Positions 17,873 to 27,305 of a stretch of 39,266 nt of DNA are shown in pieces. The stretch comes from Bacteroidaceae bacterium (GTDB lineage Bacteria; Bacteroidota; Bacteroidia; Bacteroidales; Bacteroidaceae): contig JAFXTO010000013.1 of the NCBI GenBank assembly GCA_017535725.1, forward strand, positions 1-39,266, written 5' to 3'. Position 1 is the stretch's first letter; the number at the start of each line of letters is the position of its first letter. The notes beneath the pieces are model-generated. The model had not been told where the DNA came from. It did no database searches and was given only the letters and a program-made list of their open reading frames with translations. Made by a program: the position numbers and the translations under genes.

Positions 17873-18540
17873 TGTCGATGAATAGATGAGGGTATCGGTT
17901 TGTTGGGAGCACGCACCACGGTGGTATCTGCCTTGGACACTCCCGCAGCAGGCTCGGGCGAAGTCTCTTGTTGAGGTTCAGAATCAGAGACCGGCGTGAA
18001 TCCAGAAGAAGAAGTGATGTGGTAATCTGTCATCTCCTCATTCGATCGGAAACGATCGCCTTCCAACTGCTGTTCGCTGTCGGGCTTGTTGATACGCATG
18101 AAGAGGTTGCTCCACATTTGATGTTCATTCATATCCCAAAAGAGTTCTTCGGAACGGAAAAGAGTGCCCTCACGGTTGAGGATGACCACCCTACCCCGCA
18201 ATTCCCAAATGCGGTTATCATGGCAGTAGGCAGTGTCTGCCTGAACATACCATTGCACGTGGAAAGTCGTATCGAACTTCTCCAAGAAGAGCCCTTTGAG
18301 GAACGACCACTTCTGAGGCTGGGTGTTATATATGTCCCAGTCTTCTGCAACAATCTTATAACTGATAACTCCAGAATCAGAGATAAGATTAGAAATTCCC
18401 CGACTGCTCATGAAGGGGAGCGAGTCGTTGGGATTAATGGCAGGAGCTATGTGCTCGTGAGAGTTGTCACAAGCCGCCATCCCCATCATTATCAAGATGA
18501 TAAGGAGTATTGAGTATCGAGTATGACAGGAAGTTCGCAT
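17869..18540 (-). CDS. lptC: LPS export system periplasmic protein LptC
   Basis: I place the start at 18540, giving 223 residues: a hydrophobic N-terminus with lipobox-like MAAC (MRTSCHTRYSILL, then GMAACDNS). A much longer open frame exists upstream but overlaps the preceding gene. The body matches the LptC/DUF1239 beta-jellyroll: VISYKIVAEDWDIY, FLKGLFLEKFD, VQADTAYCHDNRIWELRGRVVILN and LFRSEELFWD. LptC passes lipopolysaccharide from the inner-membrane LptBFG transporter to LptA. The Ser/Thr/Pro-rich tail after residue 185 is probably disordered. It lies 5 bp after the outer-membrane barrel gene and overlaps the CNNM gene by ATGA, so it is firmly inside this operon. Confidence 0.9.
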   Translation of the reverse strand: MRTSCHTRYSILLIILIMMGMAACDNSHEHIAPAINPNDSLPFMSSRGISNLISDSGVISYKIVAEDWDIYNTQPQKWSFLKGLFLEKFDTTFHVQWYVQADTAYCHDNRIWELRGRVVILNREGTLFRSEELFWDMNEHQMWSNLFMRINKPDSEQQLEGDRFRSNEEMTDYHITSSSGFTPVSDSEPQQETSPEPAAGVSKADTTVVRAPNKPIPSSIHRQ

Positions 18541-18545
18541 GAATA

Positions 18546-19883
18546 TCAATTGAACTTCCACTTCATGAACCACGGTTCGTTGAAGGTGAGACCTATATTT
18601 ATACAGAAGATATTCTCTGTAATCATGGAGGATGAGCTGGCAGAACGGTGCGACCATTGAACACCAACGTTGACCAGCGAACGGCTGTTCCATCGGTTCA
18701 TGATAGGCAATCCAATGCCAGCCGTAAGGCCATATTCCCTCGAGCCGTCTTGTCCATTTATCTTTAGATAGGGCGTGGAATAATAGCCGCCGAAGCGGTA
18801 GTTGATTCGCTTGAAATAGGAATTGCCATAACGGTCCGGGATAAACTCGGCTCCAGCATTCGCCTTGTAGCGATTGGAATAGCTCCCTGTACTCACCACA
18901 TACTGCGTCGCATTGGCATCGTTGCCATTGTTGACGATTTTGGGAGTGACGCAGTTGGACCATTGCTCCATCGCTACGTCTGCTGCCACGGTCAGCATCT
19001 GCTTGTAGCGCCAGGCTGCTCCGAGGCTGTAGGTCATAGGCAGCTGGAAAGCCTTATTGGCAGTACGGACGATGGTGTCCCCATTCAGTGAGATTCGCAG
19101 CATCGTAGCCTCGCCTCCTATCTTATGTCCGACTCCCACCGTAGCTCCCAGCGTCAGTTCATTCTCCTTATTGATATTAAAGGAGTATTGAACGCCAGCA
19201 TCCACTTTCCACGTCCTCAGACTGGCCGTATAAACGGTGAGGAGGCCTCCGTAGCTGGAGGTGTTCGCCGTTCCGTTCTCTGAGAATGACTGAGTTACCC
19301 CATTGCTGACGTCACCCCACAGGTATCCTCCATTTGCACCTACAGAGAAACCCTTGAAGGGAGACCAGCCAACACCTAAATAAATCTGACGCAATCCTCC
19401 AGAACCCGTATAGCCCTGGTCTTGGGTCACAATCTGGTTGGAATAGGGGTCGCGCAGGACGTAGGACTCCTTGGAGAATGTATAGCCAATCCTACTATAA
19501 GGAACGAAGCCCACACTCATTCCCAGTCCCGACAAGAGACGAAAACCTGCATTCAAGTTGTCAAAGGAAGTGTTGTTCGTGCTTTGGTGATTGCCGTTTT
19601 GAGCAAAGCGGTCACGCTGAAGGCTCATACTAATATCAAAGATAAAACTCAGAGAGTCGATGGCGGAATAGCTGGCAGGATTCTGGAAATTGACACGGCC
19701 ACCATAACGCAGGCCCTGGGCAACGCCGCCCATAGAACGATTGAAACTTTGGGATTGGTCACTTACCAGGCCTATGCCAAAACGCGAATAGGGGGAGTTG
19801 GAACCATTGGACTGAGCAACAGCCTTTGATGGTGAGAAAAGCAAGGCCGTGAGGCCTACAAGAAGATAATATTTTAACTTCAT
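18546..19883 (-). CDS. Outer-membrane beta-barrel protein (FadL/OmpP1-like layout)
   Basis: This 445-residue protein has a signal peptide ending in AVAQ (MKLKYYLLVG, then LLFSPSKAVAQ). The mature part starts SNGSNSPYSRFGIGLVSDQSQSFNRSMGG, a pattern I associate with Bacteroidota FadL-like porins, and continues as alternating amphipathic strands with many Tyr, Gly and Asn, such as GGLRQIYLGVGWSPF, GLLTVYTASLRTWKVDAGV and YRFGGYYSTPYLKI. It ends in a strand with many aromatics (FNEPWFMKWKFN). FadL-type channels take up hydrophobic compounds; the substrate here is unknown. It lies 7 bp after coaX and 5 bp before lptC, so it is part of the same transcript. Confidence 0.85.
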   Translation of the reverse strand: MKLKYYLLVGLTALLFSPSKAVAQSNGSNSPYSRFGIGLVSDQSQSFNRSMGGVAQGLRYGGRVNFQNPASYSAIDSLSFIFDISMSLQRDRFAQNGNHQSTNNTSFDNLNAGFRLLSGLGMSVGFVPYSRIGYTFSKESYVLRDPYSNQIVTQDQGYTGSGGLRQIYLGVGWSPFKGFSVGANGGYLWGDVSNGVTQSFSENGTANTSSYGGLLTVYTASLRTWKVDAGVQYSFNINKENELTLGATVGVGHKIGGEATMLRISLNGDTIVRTANKAFQLPMTYSLGAAWRYKQMLTVAADVAMEQWSNCVTPKIVNNGNDANATQYVVSTGSYSNRYKANAGAEFIPDRYGNSYFKRINYRFGGYYSTPYLKINGQDGSREYGLTAGIGLPIMNRWNSRSLVNVGVQWSHRSASSSSMITENIFCINIGLTFNEPWFMKWKFN

Positions 19884-19890
19884 TTTTGTT

Positions 19891-20646
19891 CTATTTTGAT
19901 GCTCTGATGTAACCGAGAATATAGTTTAGACCCCTCGGAACCAAAAAATCGTCTGCAAAGATGCCACTTTTTATTGTGTCGACAAAATTAAATTCGTCTC
20001 CGCCCGTTAAAAAAACCAAAAGTTGAGGATATTTAGCCTTAAAGTGGTAAATATAGCCTTCAATCTCGTGCCTCATCCCCTCAATAACGCCTGCTCGGAT
20101 AGCCGTCTCCGTATCATAACCCAACTCCGGCGTGTCTCCTTCTGCCTCCACCCGTGGAAGACGTGGAAAATAGTCATCAATGGCACGCAGCCTTGCATGA
20201 AGACCTGGCGCGATGTTTCCTCCTACATACACTCCACTGGCATCCACGAAGTCGAAGGTAATGCAACTGCCTGCATCAATGACGAGCAAAGGTCTTCCGG
20301 GATGAGCAGCCCAGGCGCCCACTGCAGCTGCCAGCCTGTCAGTACCCAACGTGGCTGGTGTACGATAACCGATGCGGAGCGGCACGGGTGTCAGCGAAGA
20401 GAAACGCACAACGGAGCAATGGAACAGTTGAATGTTCGCTTCGGCTTCCGCTGTCAGGTCCACGACAGAACTGATGATGACAGCTTCTGGATTCACGGGT
20501 TGGGGGAATCCCGATGCCCGCCCCTGGAGCAGCAGAGGGATGCACTCCAAGGTGTGTCCCTGCTCGATGACATGACCCCTTAATTGGTCGCCTTCGAACA
20601 GAAAAAACTTGCTGGCGGTATTACCTATATCAATAATTAACTTCAT
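19891..20646 (-). CDS. coaX: Type III pantothenate kinase
   Basis: CoaX phosphorylates pantothenate, the first step of coenzyme A synthesis. The 251-residue protein has the ASKHA-fold motifs: MKLIIDIGNT with the phosphate-binding Asp6, the GTDR motif at 101-104 with the catalytic Asp, VIDAGSC around 123-128, and GGNIAPG near 142-148. I choose the ATG at 20646; an in-frame TTG 12 bases earlier lies inside the TACCTTTG promoter box and is most unlikely to be translated. It is the first gene of the coaX-OMP-lptC-CNNM run, so a housekeeping cofactor gene leads an envelope operon. Confidence 0.95.
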   Translation of the reverse strand: MKLIIDIGNTASKFFLFEGDQLRGHVIEQGHTLECIPLLLQGRASGFPQPVNPEAVIISSVVDLTAEAEANIQLFHCSVVRFSSLTPVPLRIGYRTPATLGTDRLAAAVGAWAAHPGRPLLVIDAGSCITFDFVDASGVYVGGNIAPGLHARLRAIDDYFPRLPRVEAEGDTPELGYDTETAIRAGVIEGMRHEIEGYIYHFKAKYPQLLVFLTGGDEFNFVDTIKSGIFADDFLVPRGLNYILGYIRASK

Positions 20647-20655
20647 TTTCGGCCG

Positions 20656-20663
20656 CAAAGGTA
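20656..20663 (-). promoter_or_regulatory. -7 box TACCTTTG of coaX, nearly leaderless
   Basis: GTACCTTTGCGGCC on the minus strand matches TAnnTTTG and ends nine bases before the coaX ATG. With a start site 5-8 nt past the box the mRNA leader would be only a few nucleotides. It is half of a divergent pair with the box at 20716. Confidence 0.65.
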
Positions 20664-20715
20664 CATAAAAATGAAAAAATAGAAGAATGAAGAAGCGAAA
20701 ATAAAATTAAATGTG

Positions 20716-20723
20716 TACCTTTG
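20716..20723 (+). promoter_or_regulatory. -7 box TACCTTTG of the DUF4105 gene, nearly leaderless
   Basis: TACCTTTGCGCCC matches TAnnTTTG and ends nine bases before the ATG at 20733. The box is the mirror of that for coaX, with 52 bp between them, so the two promoters share one short AT-rich region. Confidence 0.65.
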
Positions 20724-20732
20724 CGCCCGTTT

Positions 20733-21974
20733 ATGAGACATTTTTCTCGCCATAGCGTTCTTTTGGCGTTATTTTTACTGCCATTTTCGCTCTTTGCACA
20801 GGTCGCAGAGAGTGCAAGACCTCTGTCAGATTCCATTCCTGCAAAGCCTGCACTGGATTCCACAATTACCATAAGCCTCATCACCTGCTCACCCGGACAG
20901 GAGACCTACGAGCTATACGGCCATACAGCCATAAGGGTGTCAGACAGCAGCAACCCTACAGGCATCGTCTATAATTATGGTGCCTTTGACTTCAATGCGC
21001 CCCATTTCATTTGGCGTTTCGTTCTTGGCGAGTGCGACTACCTGCTTTGGGCAGAGCCTTTGGAGATTTTTGCCATTCAGTACATCGACCGTGGTTCATG
21101 GGTCAGGGAACAGGTCCTGAACCTCACTCCTGAGGAAGCCACCCGTTTAAGGGACTCCCTGCGTACCGAGAGCCGGCCGGAGAACCGGGTCTATCGCTAC
21201 AACATTTTCCGAAATAATTGTACCACGCGCGCACGTGATATTATAGAGGAATGCGTGGACGGGCGAATCATCTACCCTATGCGGCACCGCAGGAACACAT
21301 TCCGCTCCATCCTTTACCAGTACACCGAGGGACACCCCTGGGCACGTGAGGGCAATGACTTGCTCCTTGGCTCGGACGTCGACACACTCATCACGGAGCG
21401 CGATGAGATGTTTGCGCCCTTGTATCTGATGCAATATGTGGACAGCGCCATGATTGATGCAGGTCGCACACACTACCGTAACCTCGTGCGCGAGAGCCGT
21501 ATTCTCATCCAGCCCGATGAAACACGCCAGCAGGCATCAGCCGATGCACAGCCTGACTTTCCACTCTCGCCAAGGGTATTGGGTTGGATTGTCTTTGCTC
21601 TTGGACTGTGTCTTGCTGCCTACGAAGCGTGGCGCCGGCGCATCTGCTGGGGTGTGGATCTTGTCTTTATGACCTTGCAGGGATTGGCAGGAATCCTGCT
21701 TTGTTTCATGGCGTTGTTCTCCGTTCATCCTGCCGTAGCGTCAAATTGGCAGGTCTGGGTTCTCAACCCCATACCTCTCTTTTTCGTCTATGCAGTCGTG
21801 CAATCAGACCGAGCCCGTCAACGCAATGTATATCACACATTTGCGGCAGCCGTATTGATTGCCTTTATCATCCTATATTTCATCATTCCACAAAAATTTA
21901 GTGAGCTGATACTGCCTATGGCATTACTTTTGCTGAGTCGTGCTGTAGTACATCTGTTCGTCTATCGAAAATAA
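20733..21974 (+). CDS. DUF4105 / Lnb N-terminal periplasmic domain membrane protein
   Basis: I choose the ATG at 20733 (413 residues); the earlier in-frame TTG at 20721 lies in the promoter box. A signal peptide (LLALFLLPFSLFAQ) is followed by a DUF4105 domain, named after the periplasmic domain of the Lnb lipoprotein N-acyltransferase. It has the paired motifs ELYGHTAIRV (His64) and NNCTTRARD (Cys163), which look like a Cys/His active site of NlpC/P60-like type. The C-terminal part from about residue 285 has five hydrophobic helices, so the protein is anchored in the inner membrane with the domain outside. A role in lipoprotein N-acylation is plausible but inferred. Its stop is directly followed by the ATG of the next gene, so the two are coupled. 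Confidence 0.82.
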   Translation: MRHFSRHSVLLALFLLPFSLFAQVAESARPLSDSIPAKPALDSTITISLITCSPGQETYELYGHTAIRVSDSSNPTGIVYNYGAFDFNAPHFIWRFVLGECDYLLWAEPLEIFAIQYIDRGSWVREQVLNLTPEEATRLRDSLRTESRPENRVYRYNIFRNNCTTRARDIIEECVDGRIIYPMRHRRNTFRSILYQYTEGHPWAREGNDLLLGSDVDTLITERDEMFAPLYLMQYVDSAMIDAGRTHYRNLVRESRILIQPDETRQQASADAQPDFPLSPRVLGWIVFALGLCLAAYEAWRRRICWGVDLVFMTLQGLAGILLCFMALFSVHPAVASNWQVWVLNPIPLFFVYAVVQSDRARQRNVYHTFAAAVLIAFIILYFIIPQKFSELILPMALLLLSRAVVHLFVYRK

Positions 21975-23594
21975 ATGAAGTCTTCCAAAACCATCAACAC
22001 GACCATAAATAAGACCTGTCTGCTGACCAGCCTGGTGGCTTTGATATCGATATCGAGTGTCGAGGTCCAGGCCGCTGAATTGCCCCGGCTAGTGGTGAAT
22101 ATTCTCATTGACCAACTGCGTACGGATTATTTGGAGGCGTTTGCTCCTCTTTACTCCGAGAACGGTTTCAAGCGTCTGTTGACCAAGTCTCAGTACTACG
22201 CCGACACCCAACAACCCTTTCAAGGTGCCGACCGCGCCTCGGCCACTGCTTGCATAAGCACAGGCGCAATCCCATACGATAATGGCATTCCTTCGCTGCA
22301 GTGGCTGTCCCGCCAGAACTTGCAGCCCATTTACTGTGTGGACGACCCCTCCTACGCTGGTCTTCAGACAACCGAAAAGACCTCACCCCGCTATCTTCTG
22401 ACAACCTCACTCTCCGATGAGTTGGAAATGGCTACAGGAGGACGTGCCATTGTGTACAGCATTTGCCCCGAACGGGATATGGCCGTTTTGTTGGCAGGTC
22501 ATGCTGCAGACGGTGCTTTCTGGGTAAACGACCAGACAGGAGCGTGGAGCGGGACTTCTTATTATGGCAAATATCCAGACTGGGCACAGACCTACGAGCG
22601 GCAAAAATCTATTTCCAGTCGCATCAGCAAGTTAGTCTGGACGCCCTATTACGATGGTGCCCTCCAGTCGTTCCATTATTACCAAAATGCCTCAGATGCT
22701 GATGGCCGCGACTTCAAGCATCAGTTCAAGGACGACCGCCGCTTTCGGCAGCTGAAGACCTCTGCACTCATCAACGAAGAGGTCGCACTGTTCATCGATA
22801 AATGCCTCTCTGCATCGGGTATCGGCAACGATGCCGTCCCCGACCTGCTCAATGTGGGCCTTTATGCTGGTAACTACGAGCACCAGAGTGTGTTCCGTGC
22901 ACCATCAGAGTTACAAGATATCTACGTGCGCCTGGATCTCGCACTGGCACATATTTTCTCCAGTGTTGAACAGATTGTCAGGCGTGAGGATGTTCTTTAT
23001 GTCATTTCTTCCACCGGCTATGCCGACAGCGATGCCGATGACATCGATTTCACGGGTAACCGCATTCCTTCCGGAACCTTCTCCATGCAGCGTGCATCGA
23101 TGCTGCTGAACATGTATTTGTCCGTCCTTTATGGTCAGGCACAATACGTAGAGGCAACCTTCAACCAGCAAATCTATCTGAACCATAAGCTCATTGAGCA
23201 AAAACAGCAGAACTTCACAGATGTCCTGGCTCGTGCCGAAGAATTCCTCTCGCAAATGGATGGTGTACGCGATGTTTATACCTCTCAGCGTCTGGCACTT
23301 GGAGCTTGGGTCAAGGGACTCGACCGTGTGCGTTCGGGCTGGAACAGCAGCCGCTCCGGCGATATCATCGTGGAGGCAAATCCTGGTTGGCGCATCGTCA
23401 GTGAGCAGGACACAGAATATGTTAATCAAGGCGAGCCCTACCTCTCGTACCCTCTCTTCTTCATGGCACCTGACATACGGGTTGAACGACTCACGGCTCC
23501 TGTCTCTGCGGCAGCCATAGCTCCCACGCTGGCCCGCTGCCTACGTATTCGTGCTCCCAATGGCAGTCGCGAGATGCCATTGGTTATCAAATAA
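21975..23594 (+). CDS. Alkaline-phosphatase-fold secreted protein with lost active-site residues
   Basis: The 539-residue protein has a signal peptide (LTSLVALISISSVEVQAA) and clear likeness to PafA-type phosphatases: LPRLVVNILIDQLRTDYLEAF, NGFKRLL, ISTGAIPYDNGI and LQDIYVRLDLALAHIF. Asp46 of the first metal site is kept. The nucleophile position, Thr in PafA, aligns with Arg87; the Asp and His of the Asp-x-x-x-His motif align with Asn300 and Gln304; the Asp-His pair of the ADHG motif aligns with Ser346-Thr347; and the late His of the THVPL motif is Ser in LSYPL. It is probably a non-catalytic pseudo-phosphatase in the periplasm. These alignments were made by eye. It starts directly after the DUF4105 stop and precedes secA. 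Confidence 0.82.
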   Translation: MKSSKTINTTINKTCLLTSLVALISISSVEVQAAELPRLVVNILIDQLRTDYLEAFAPLYSENGFKRLLTKSQYYADTQQPFQGADRASATACISTGAIPYDNGIPSLQWLSRQNLQPIYCVDDPSYAGLQTTEKTSPRYLLTTSLSDELEMATGGRAIVYSICPERDMAVLLAGHAADGAFWVNDQTGAWSGTSYYGKYPDWAQTYERQKSISSRISKLVWTPYYDGALQSFHYYQNASDADGRDFKHQFKDDRRFRQLKTSALINEEVALFIDKCLSASGIGNDAVPDLLNVGLYAGNYEHQSVFRAPSELQDIYVRLDLALAHIFSSVEQIVRREDVLYVISSTGYADSDADDIDFTGNRIPSGTFSMQRASMLLNMYLSVLYGQAQYVEATFNQQIYLNHKLIEQKQQNFTDVLARAEEFLSQMDGVRDVYTSQRLALGAWVKGLDRVRSGWNSSRSGDIIVEANPGWRIVSEQDTEYVNQGEPYLSYPLFFMAPDIRVERLTAPVSAAAIAPTLARCLRIRAPNGSREMPLVIK

Positions 23595-23599
23595 GTTCC

Positions 23600-23707
23600 A
23601 TAGGCCTTATAAGTCCCATAAAGCCCATTAAGCCTATAAAGCCTATAAAGCCCATTAAGCCCACAAAGCCCATTAAACCCATTAAGCCCATAAAGCCCAT
23701 AAAGCCG
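23600..23707. repeat. 9-bp tandem array upstream of secA
   Basis: Twelve 9-bp units in perfect phase run from 23600 to 23707, for example ATAAAGCCC, ATTAAGCCT, ATAAAGCCT, ACAAAGCCC, ATTAAACCC. Variation is concentrated at positions two, three, five and nine. The array begins six bases after the stop of the upstream gene and ends 52 bp before the secA ATG. No TAnnTTTG box is seen in the gap, so secA may be read from the upstream promoter through the array. Confidence 0.93.
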
Positions 23708-23759
23708 ACAGGCTCCCATAATCCCCCCATAACCCCCTAATAAAATCCTCATAATAAAT

Positions 23760-26700
23760 ATGGAATTCATGCAATTTCTGCGCAAGCTCTTCGGAAACAA
23801 GAGTGACCGCGATATGAAACTTATTCAGCCGCTTGTTAACGAGGTATTGCGCATCTATCCTGAGATTCAGGCTCTTTCCAACGATGAGCTACGTGCCCGC
23901 ACAAAAGAGCTGCAAGCACAAATTCGTGAAGCGGGCAAGCCCTTGCGTGCACAGATTGATGAGCTGAAAGCCACCATTGATCAGACGCCCATCGAGAACC
24001 GCAAACCCATTTTCGAGAAAATTGATAAACTGGAGAAAGATGTTCTCGAGGTTTACGAGAAAGTTCTCGACGAAATGCGTCCTGTTGCTTTCGCCATCGT
24101 CAAGTCAACTGCAGAACGCTTCACCAAAAACGAAGACATCATTGTCACAGCCACCGATTTCGACCGCGAAATGGCAGCACGCCATGACTTTGTGGACATT
24201 GATGGCGACAAGGCCATCTATCATAACCACTGGGTAGCTGGTGGCAATGAGACTGTATGGAACATGATTCACTACGACGTCCAGCTCTTTGGCGGCACCG
24301 TGCTCCATCAGGGTAAGATTGCCGAAATGGCAACGGGTGAAGGTAAAACCCTTGTGGCCACCCTCCCAGTGTTCCTCAACGCGCTGACAGGCAATGGTGT
24401 ACACGTAGTTACCGTCAACGACTACCTCGCCAAGCGTGACTCCGAGTGGATGGGACCGCTCTACATATTCCATGGTCTCTCAGTGGACTGCATCGACAAG
24501 CACCAGCCCAACAGCGAAGCCCGCCGCCGCGCCTATCAGGCCGATATCACCTTCGGCACGAACAACGAGTTCGGTTTCGACTACCTGCGTGACAATATGG
24601 CTACTTCGCCGGAAGACCTCGTGCAGCGTTCACACAACTACGCTATCGTCGACGAGGTGGACTCCGTGTTGATTGACGATGCTCGTACACCTCTTATTAT
24701 CAGTGGTCCCGTGCCCAAGGGCGACGACCAGATGTTCGAGGAGTACCAGCCGCTGGTCGAGAAGCTCGTGGGTGTGCAGCGTCAGCTGGCAACGCAGTAT
24801 CTGGCTGAAGCCAAGAAGCTGATTGCCGAGGGTCAGGCAGAGAACGACAAGGAGAAGACCGCCGCAGGCTTCCTCTCCCTCTTCCGTTCCTACAAGGCAC
24901 TGCCGAAGAACAAGCCACTCATCAAGTTCCTCTCCGAACCCGGTATCAAGAGCGGTATGCTCGCCACCGAGGAAATCTACATGGAGAACAACAACAAGCG
25001 AATGCCCGAGGCTGTGGCTCCGCTCTATTTCGTCATCGAAGAGAAGATGAACAGCGCCGACCTCACCGACAAGGGTAATGCCTGGTTGGCAGGGCAGGTC
25101 AACGATGATGACCTCTTCATCCTGCCTGACATCGCTTCGCAGATGTCTGCCCTCGAGGGCGATACCAGCCTCTCCGACGAGGAACGCATTCAGAAGAAGG
25201 ACCAGCTCTACACCGACTACGCCATCAAGAGCGAGCGCGTGCATACCATCCAGCAGCTGCTGAAAGCTTACGCGATGTTCAACCTCAATGAGGAATACAT
25301 CATCGTCGATGGCGAAATCAAGATTGTCGATGAGCAGACGGGTCGTGTCATGGAAGGTCGCCGTTGGAGCGACGGTCTGCACCAGGCTGTCGAAGCCAAG
25401 GAGCATGTGAAGGTGCAGGCTGCCACGCAGACTTTCGCCACCATCACCCTGCAGAACTACTTCCGTATGTACCACAAGCTGGCTGGTATGACCGGTACGG
25501 CTGTCACCGAGGCAGGTGAGTTCTGGGACATCTACAAACTTGATGTTGTGGAGATTCCCACGAACCGTCCGGTCATCCGCAACGATATGAACGACCGCGT
25601 TTACAAGACCCAGCGCGAGAAGTACAATGCCGTCATCGCTGAAATCGAAAAGATGCGCACCAGCGGACGCCCCACTCTTGTGGGTACTACCTCCGTGGAA
25701 ATCAGTGAACTGCTCTCCCGTATGCTCTCGCTCCGCAAGATACCTCACCAGGTCCTCAACGCCAAGCTCCACCAGAAGGAAGCTGACATCGTAGCCCTCG
25801 CAGGTCAATCGACCAACGGCCTCGGTGCTGTGACCATCGCCACGAATATGGCAGGTCGTGGTACCGATATCAAACTGTCGCCCGAGGTTCGTGAGGCTGG
25901 TGGTCTGGCCATTATTGGTACGGAGCGCCACGAGAGCCGACGCGTTGACCGCCAGTTGCGTGGTCGTTCCGGTCGTCAGGGTGACCCGGGTTCCAGTGTC
26001 TTCTTCGTTTCCCTTGAGGACAAGCTCATGCGTCTCTTCGCCTCCGAACGTATCGCCAAGGTCATGGATCGCCTGGGCTTCGAGGATGGAGAGATGATTG
26101 AACACCCGATGATCAACAGCAGCATCGAGCGTGCGCAGAAGAAAGTGGAAGAGAACCACTTCGGTGTCCGCAAACGCCTGCTCGAATACGATGACGTCAT
26201 GAACAAACAGCGTACAGTCATCTACGAGAAGCGTCGCCACGCCCTCATGGGGGAACGTCTTGGAATGGACATTGCCGATATGATTTGGGATCGCGTGTGC
26301 AGCATCATCGAAAATTGCGCCACACACGACCAGATGAAGGAACAGTTTATAGAACTCTTCGCCATGGAAGTACCTTTCACGGAGCACGACCTGGCCGAGA
26401 TGAAGCGTCCGGACCTCGAGGAGAAAGCCTATCAGGCAACCCTCGACCGCTTCCAGCAGAAGACGGGCCGCATCGCTGCTGATGTCTTCAAGGTCTTCAA
26501 GCCTATTTTCGATGGTCCCAATGGGCAAGAGTGGGCCGAGCGTCCTGTAATGGTTCCAATCCTCGACGGTCGCCGCGCATATAATATAGGTGGCGTCAGC
26601 CTTCGCGAGACCTGCGCCAGCGAGGGTCGTGCCCTCGTCACGGCTTTCGAGAAAGCCATCATGCTCCACGTCATTGACGAAGCCTGGAAGGAGAACCTCC

Positions 26701-27188
26701 GCGAGCTCGATGAACTGAAGCACAGCGTGCAGAATGCCAGCTACGAGCAGAAAGATCCGCTGCTCATCTTCAAGCTCGAATCCGTGCAGCTCTTCGACAA
26801 GATGGTGAATAAAATCAACAACCAGACCATCAGCATCCTCATGCGCGGAACCGTTCCCGAACAGCAGACCCAGGCTCCCGATGACGCCCAACAACGTGCA
26901 GCCGAGCAGGAAGCTCGTCGCCGTGCTCGTGCCGCCGCCGCTCAACGTGCTCAGTATCAGACCAGCCGTGGAGGCACTACCGCTGCTCCGCGCTACGAAC
27001 GTCCTGAATACGCACAGGGTGCGCCAGCCGACCTCAACGACCCAGCACAGCAGGCTGCCGCCGCTCAGGACACCCGTGCACAGCAACCCCGCACACCCTT
27101 CACCGCCGAGAAGTTGCCGGGTCGCAACGATCCATGTCCTTGCGGCAGCGGCAAGAAGTTCAAGAACTGCCACGGACGCAACCTCTAA
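23760..27188 (+). CDS. secA: Preprotein translocase ATPase SecA
   Basis: SecA is the ATPase that drives secretory proteins through SecYEG. The 1142-residue protein has Walker A MATGEGKT (GEGKT at 193-197), Walker B VDEVD at 297-301, the helicase-like segments [11 protein letters not shown] and [11 protein letters not shown], and a C-terminal zinc-binding SEC-C motif ([14 protein letters not shown], Cys1126, Cys1128, Cys1137, His1138). The length exceeds E. coli SecA (901) through the charged insertion around residues 55-105 and another around 340-460, both usual in Bacteroidota. The ATG at 23760 fits the family start ([15 protein letters not shown]); the next Met is three codons on. A Gln/Ala/Arg-rich linker precedes the zinc motif. 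Its transcript ends at a strong terminator. Confidence 0.98.
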   Translation: MEFMQFLRKLFGNKSDRDMKLIQPLVNEVLRIYPEIQALSNDELRARTKELQAQIREAGKPLRAQIDELKATIDQTPIENRKPIFEKIDKLEKDVLEVYEKVLDEMRPVAFAIVKSTAERFTKNEDIIVTATDFDREMAARHDFVDIDGDKAIYHNHWVAGGNETVWNMIHYDVQLFGGTVLHQGKIAEMATGEGKTLVATLPVFLNALTGNGVHVVTVNDYLAKRDSEWMGPLYIFHGLSVDCIDKHQPNSEARRRAYQADITFGTNNEFGFDYLRDNMATSPEDLVQRSHNYAIVDEVDSVLIDDARTPLIISGPVPKGDDQMFEEYQPLVEKLVGVQRQLATQYLAEAKKLIAEGQAENDKEKTAAGFLSLFRSYKALPKNKPLIKFLSEPGIKSGMLATEEIYMENNNKRMPEAVAPLYFVIEEKMNSADLTDKGNAWLAGQVNDDDLFILPDIASQMSALEGDTSLSDEERIQKKDQLYTDYAIKSERVHTIQQLLKAYAMFNLNEEYIIVDGEIKIVDEQTGRVMEGRRWSDGLHQAVEAKEHVKVQAATQTFATITLQNYFRMYHKLAGMTGTAVTEAGEFWDIYKLDVVEIPTNRPVIRNDMNDRVYKTQREKYNAVIAEIEKMRTSGRPTLVGTTSVEISELLSRMLSLRKIPHQVLNAKLHQKEADIVALAGQSTNGLGAVTIATNMAGRGTDIKLSPEVREAGGLAIIGTERHESRRVDRQLRGRSGRQGDPGSSVFFVSLEDKLMRLFASERIAKVMDRLGFEDGEMIEHPMINSSIERAQKKVEENHFGVRKRLLEYDDVMNKQRTVIYEKRRHALMGERLGMDIADMIWDRVCSIIENCATHDQMKEQFIELFAMEVPFTEHDLAEMKRPDLEEKAYQATLDRFQQKTGRIAADVFKVFKPIFDGPNGQEWAERPVMVPILDGRRAYNIGGVSLRETCASEGRALVTAFEKAIMLHVIDEAWKENLRELDELKHSVQNASYEQKDPLLIFKLESVQLFDKMVNKINNQTISILMRGTVPEQQTQAPDDAQQRAAEQEARRRARAAAAQRAQYQTSRGGTTAAPRYERPEYAQGAPADLNDPAQQAAAAQDTRAQQPRTPFTAEKLPGRNDPCPCGSGKKFKNCHGRNL

Positions 27189-27240
27189 CCAAAGATTATT
27201 CCCGCCTACTCCTTCAAGCGGCGCGAACTATAATCGATTA

Positions 27241-27280
27241 TCCCCGCCTACTCTTTTGAGCTGGCGGGGATATTTTTTTT
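27241..27280 (+). terminator. Rho-independent terminator of secA
   Basis: TCCCCGCC (27241-27248) pairs with GGCGGGGA (27263-27270), followed by TATTTTTTTT (27271-27280). A similar start, ATTATTCCCGCCTACTCCTT at 27196-27215, is a partial copy of ATTATCCCCGCCTACTCTTT just before the stem, which suggests a local duplication. Confidence 0.95.
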
Positions 27281-27305
27281 CGATGTCAAAGGAGACGGGG
27301 AATGT

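Noticed and set aside
23600-23707. Possible CRISPR array
   Set aside because: The units are 9 bp and directly adjacent, with no spacers and no cas genes nearby; the same holds for the other arrays.
24630-27173. An 847-codon open frame on the minus strand
   Set aside because: It lies antisense inside secA, whose motifs and length are beyond doubt; the translation shows no domain and arises from codon usage of the GC-rich third positions.
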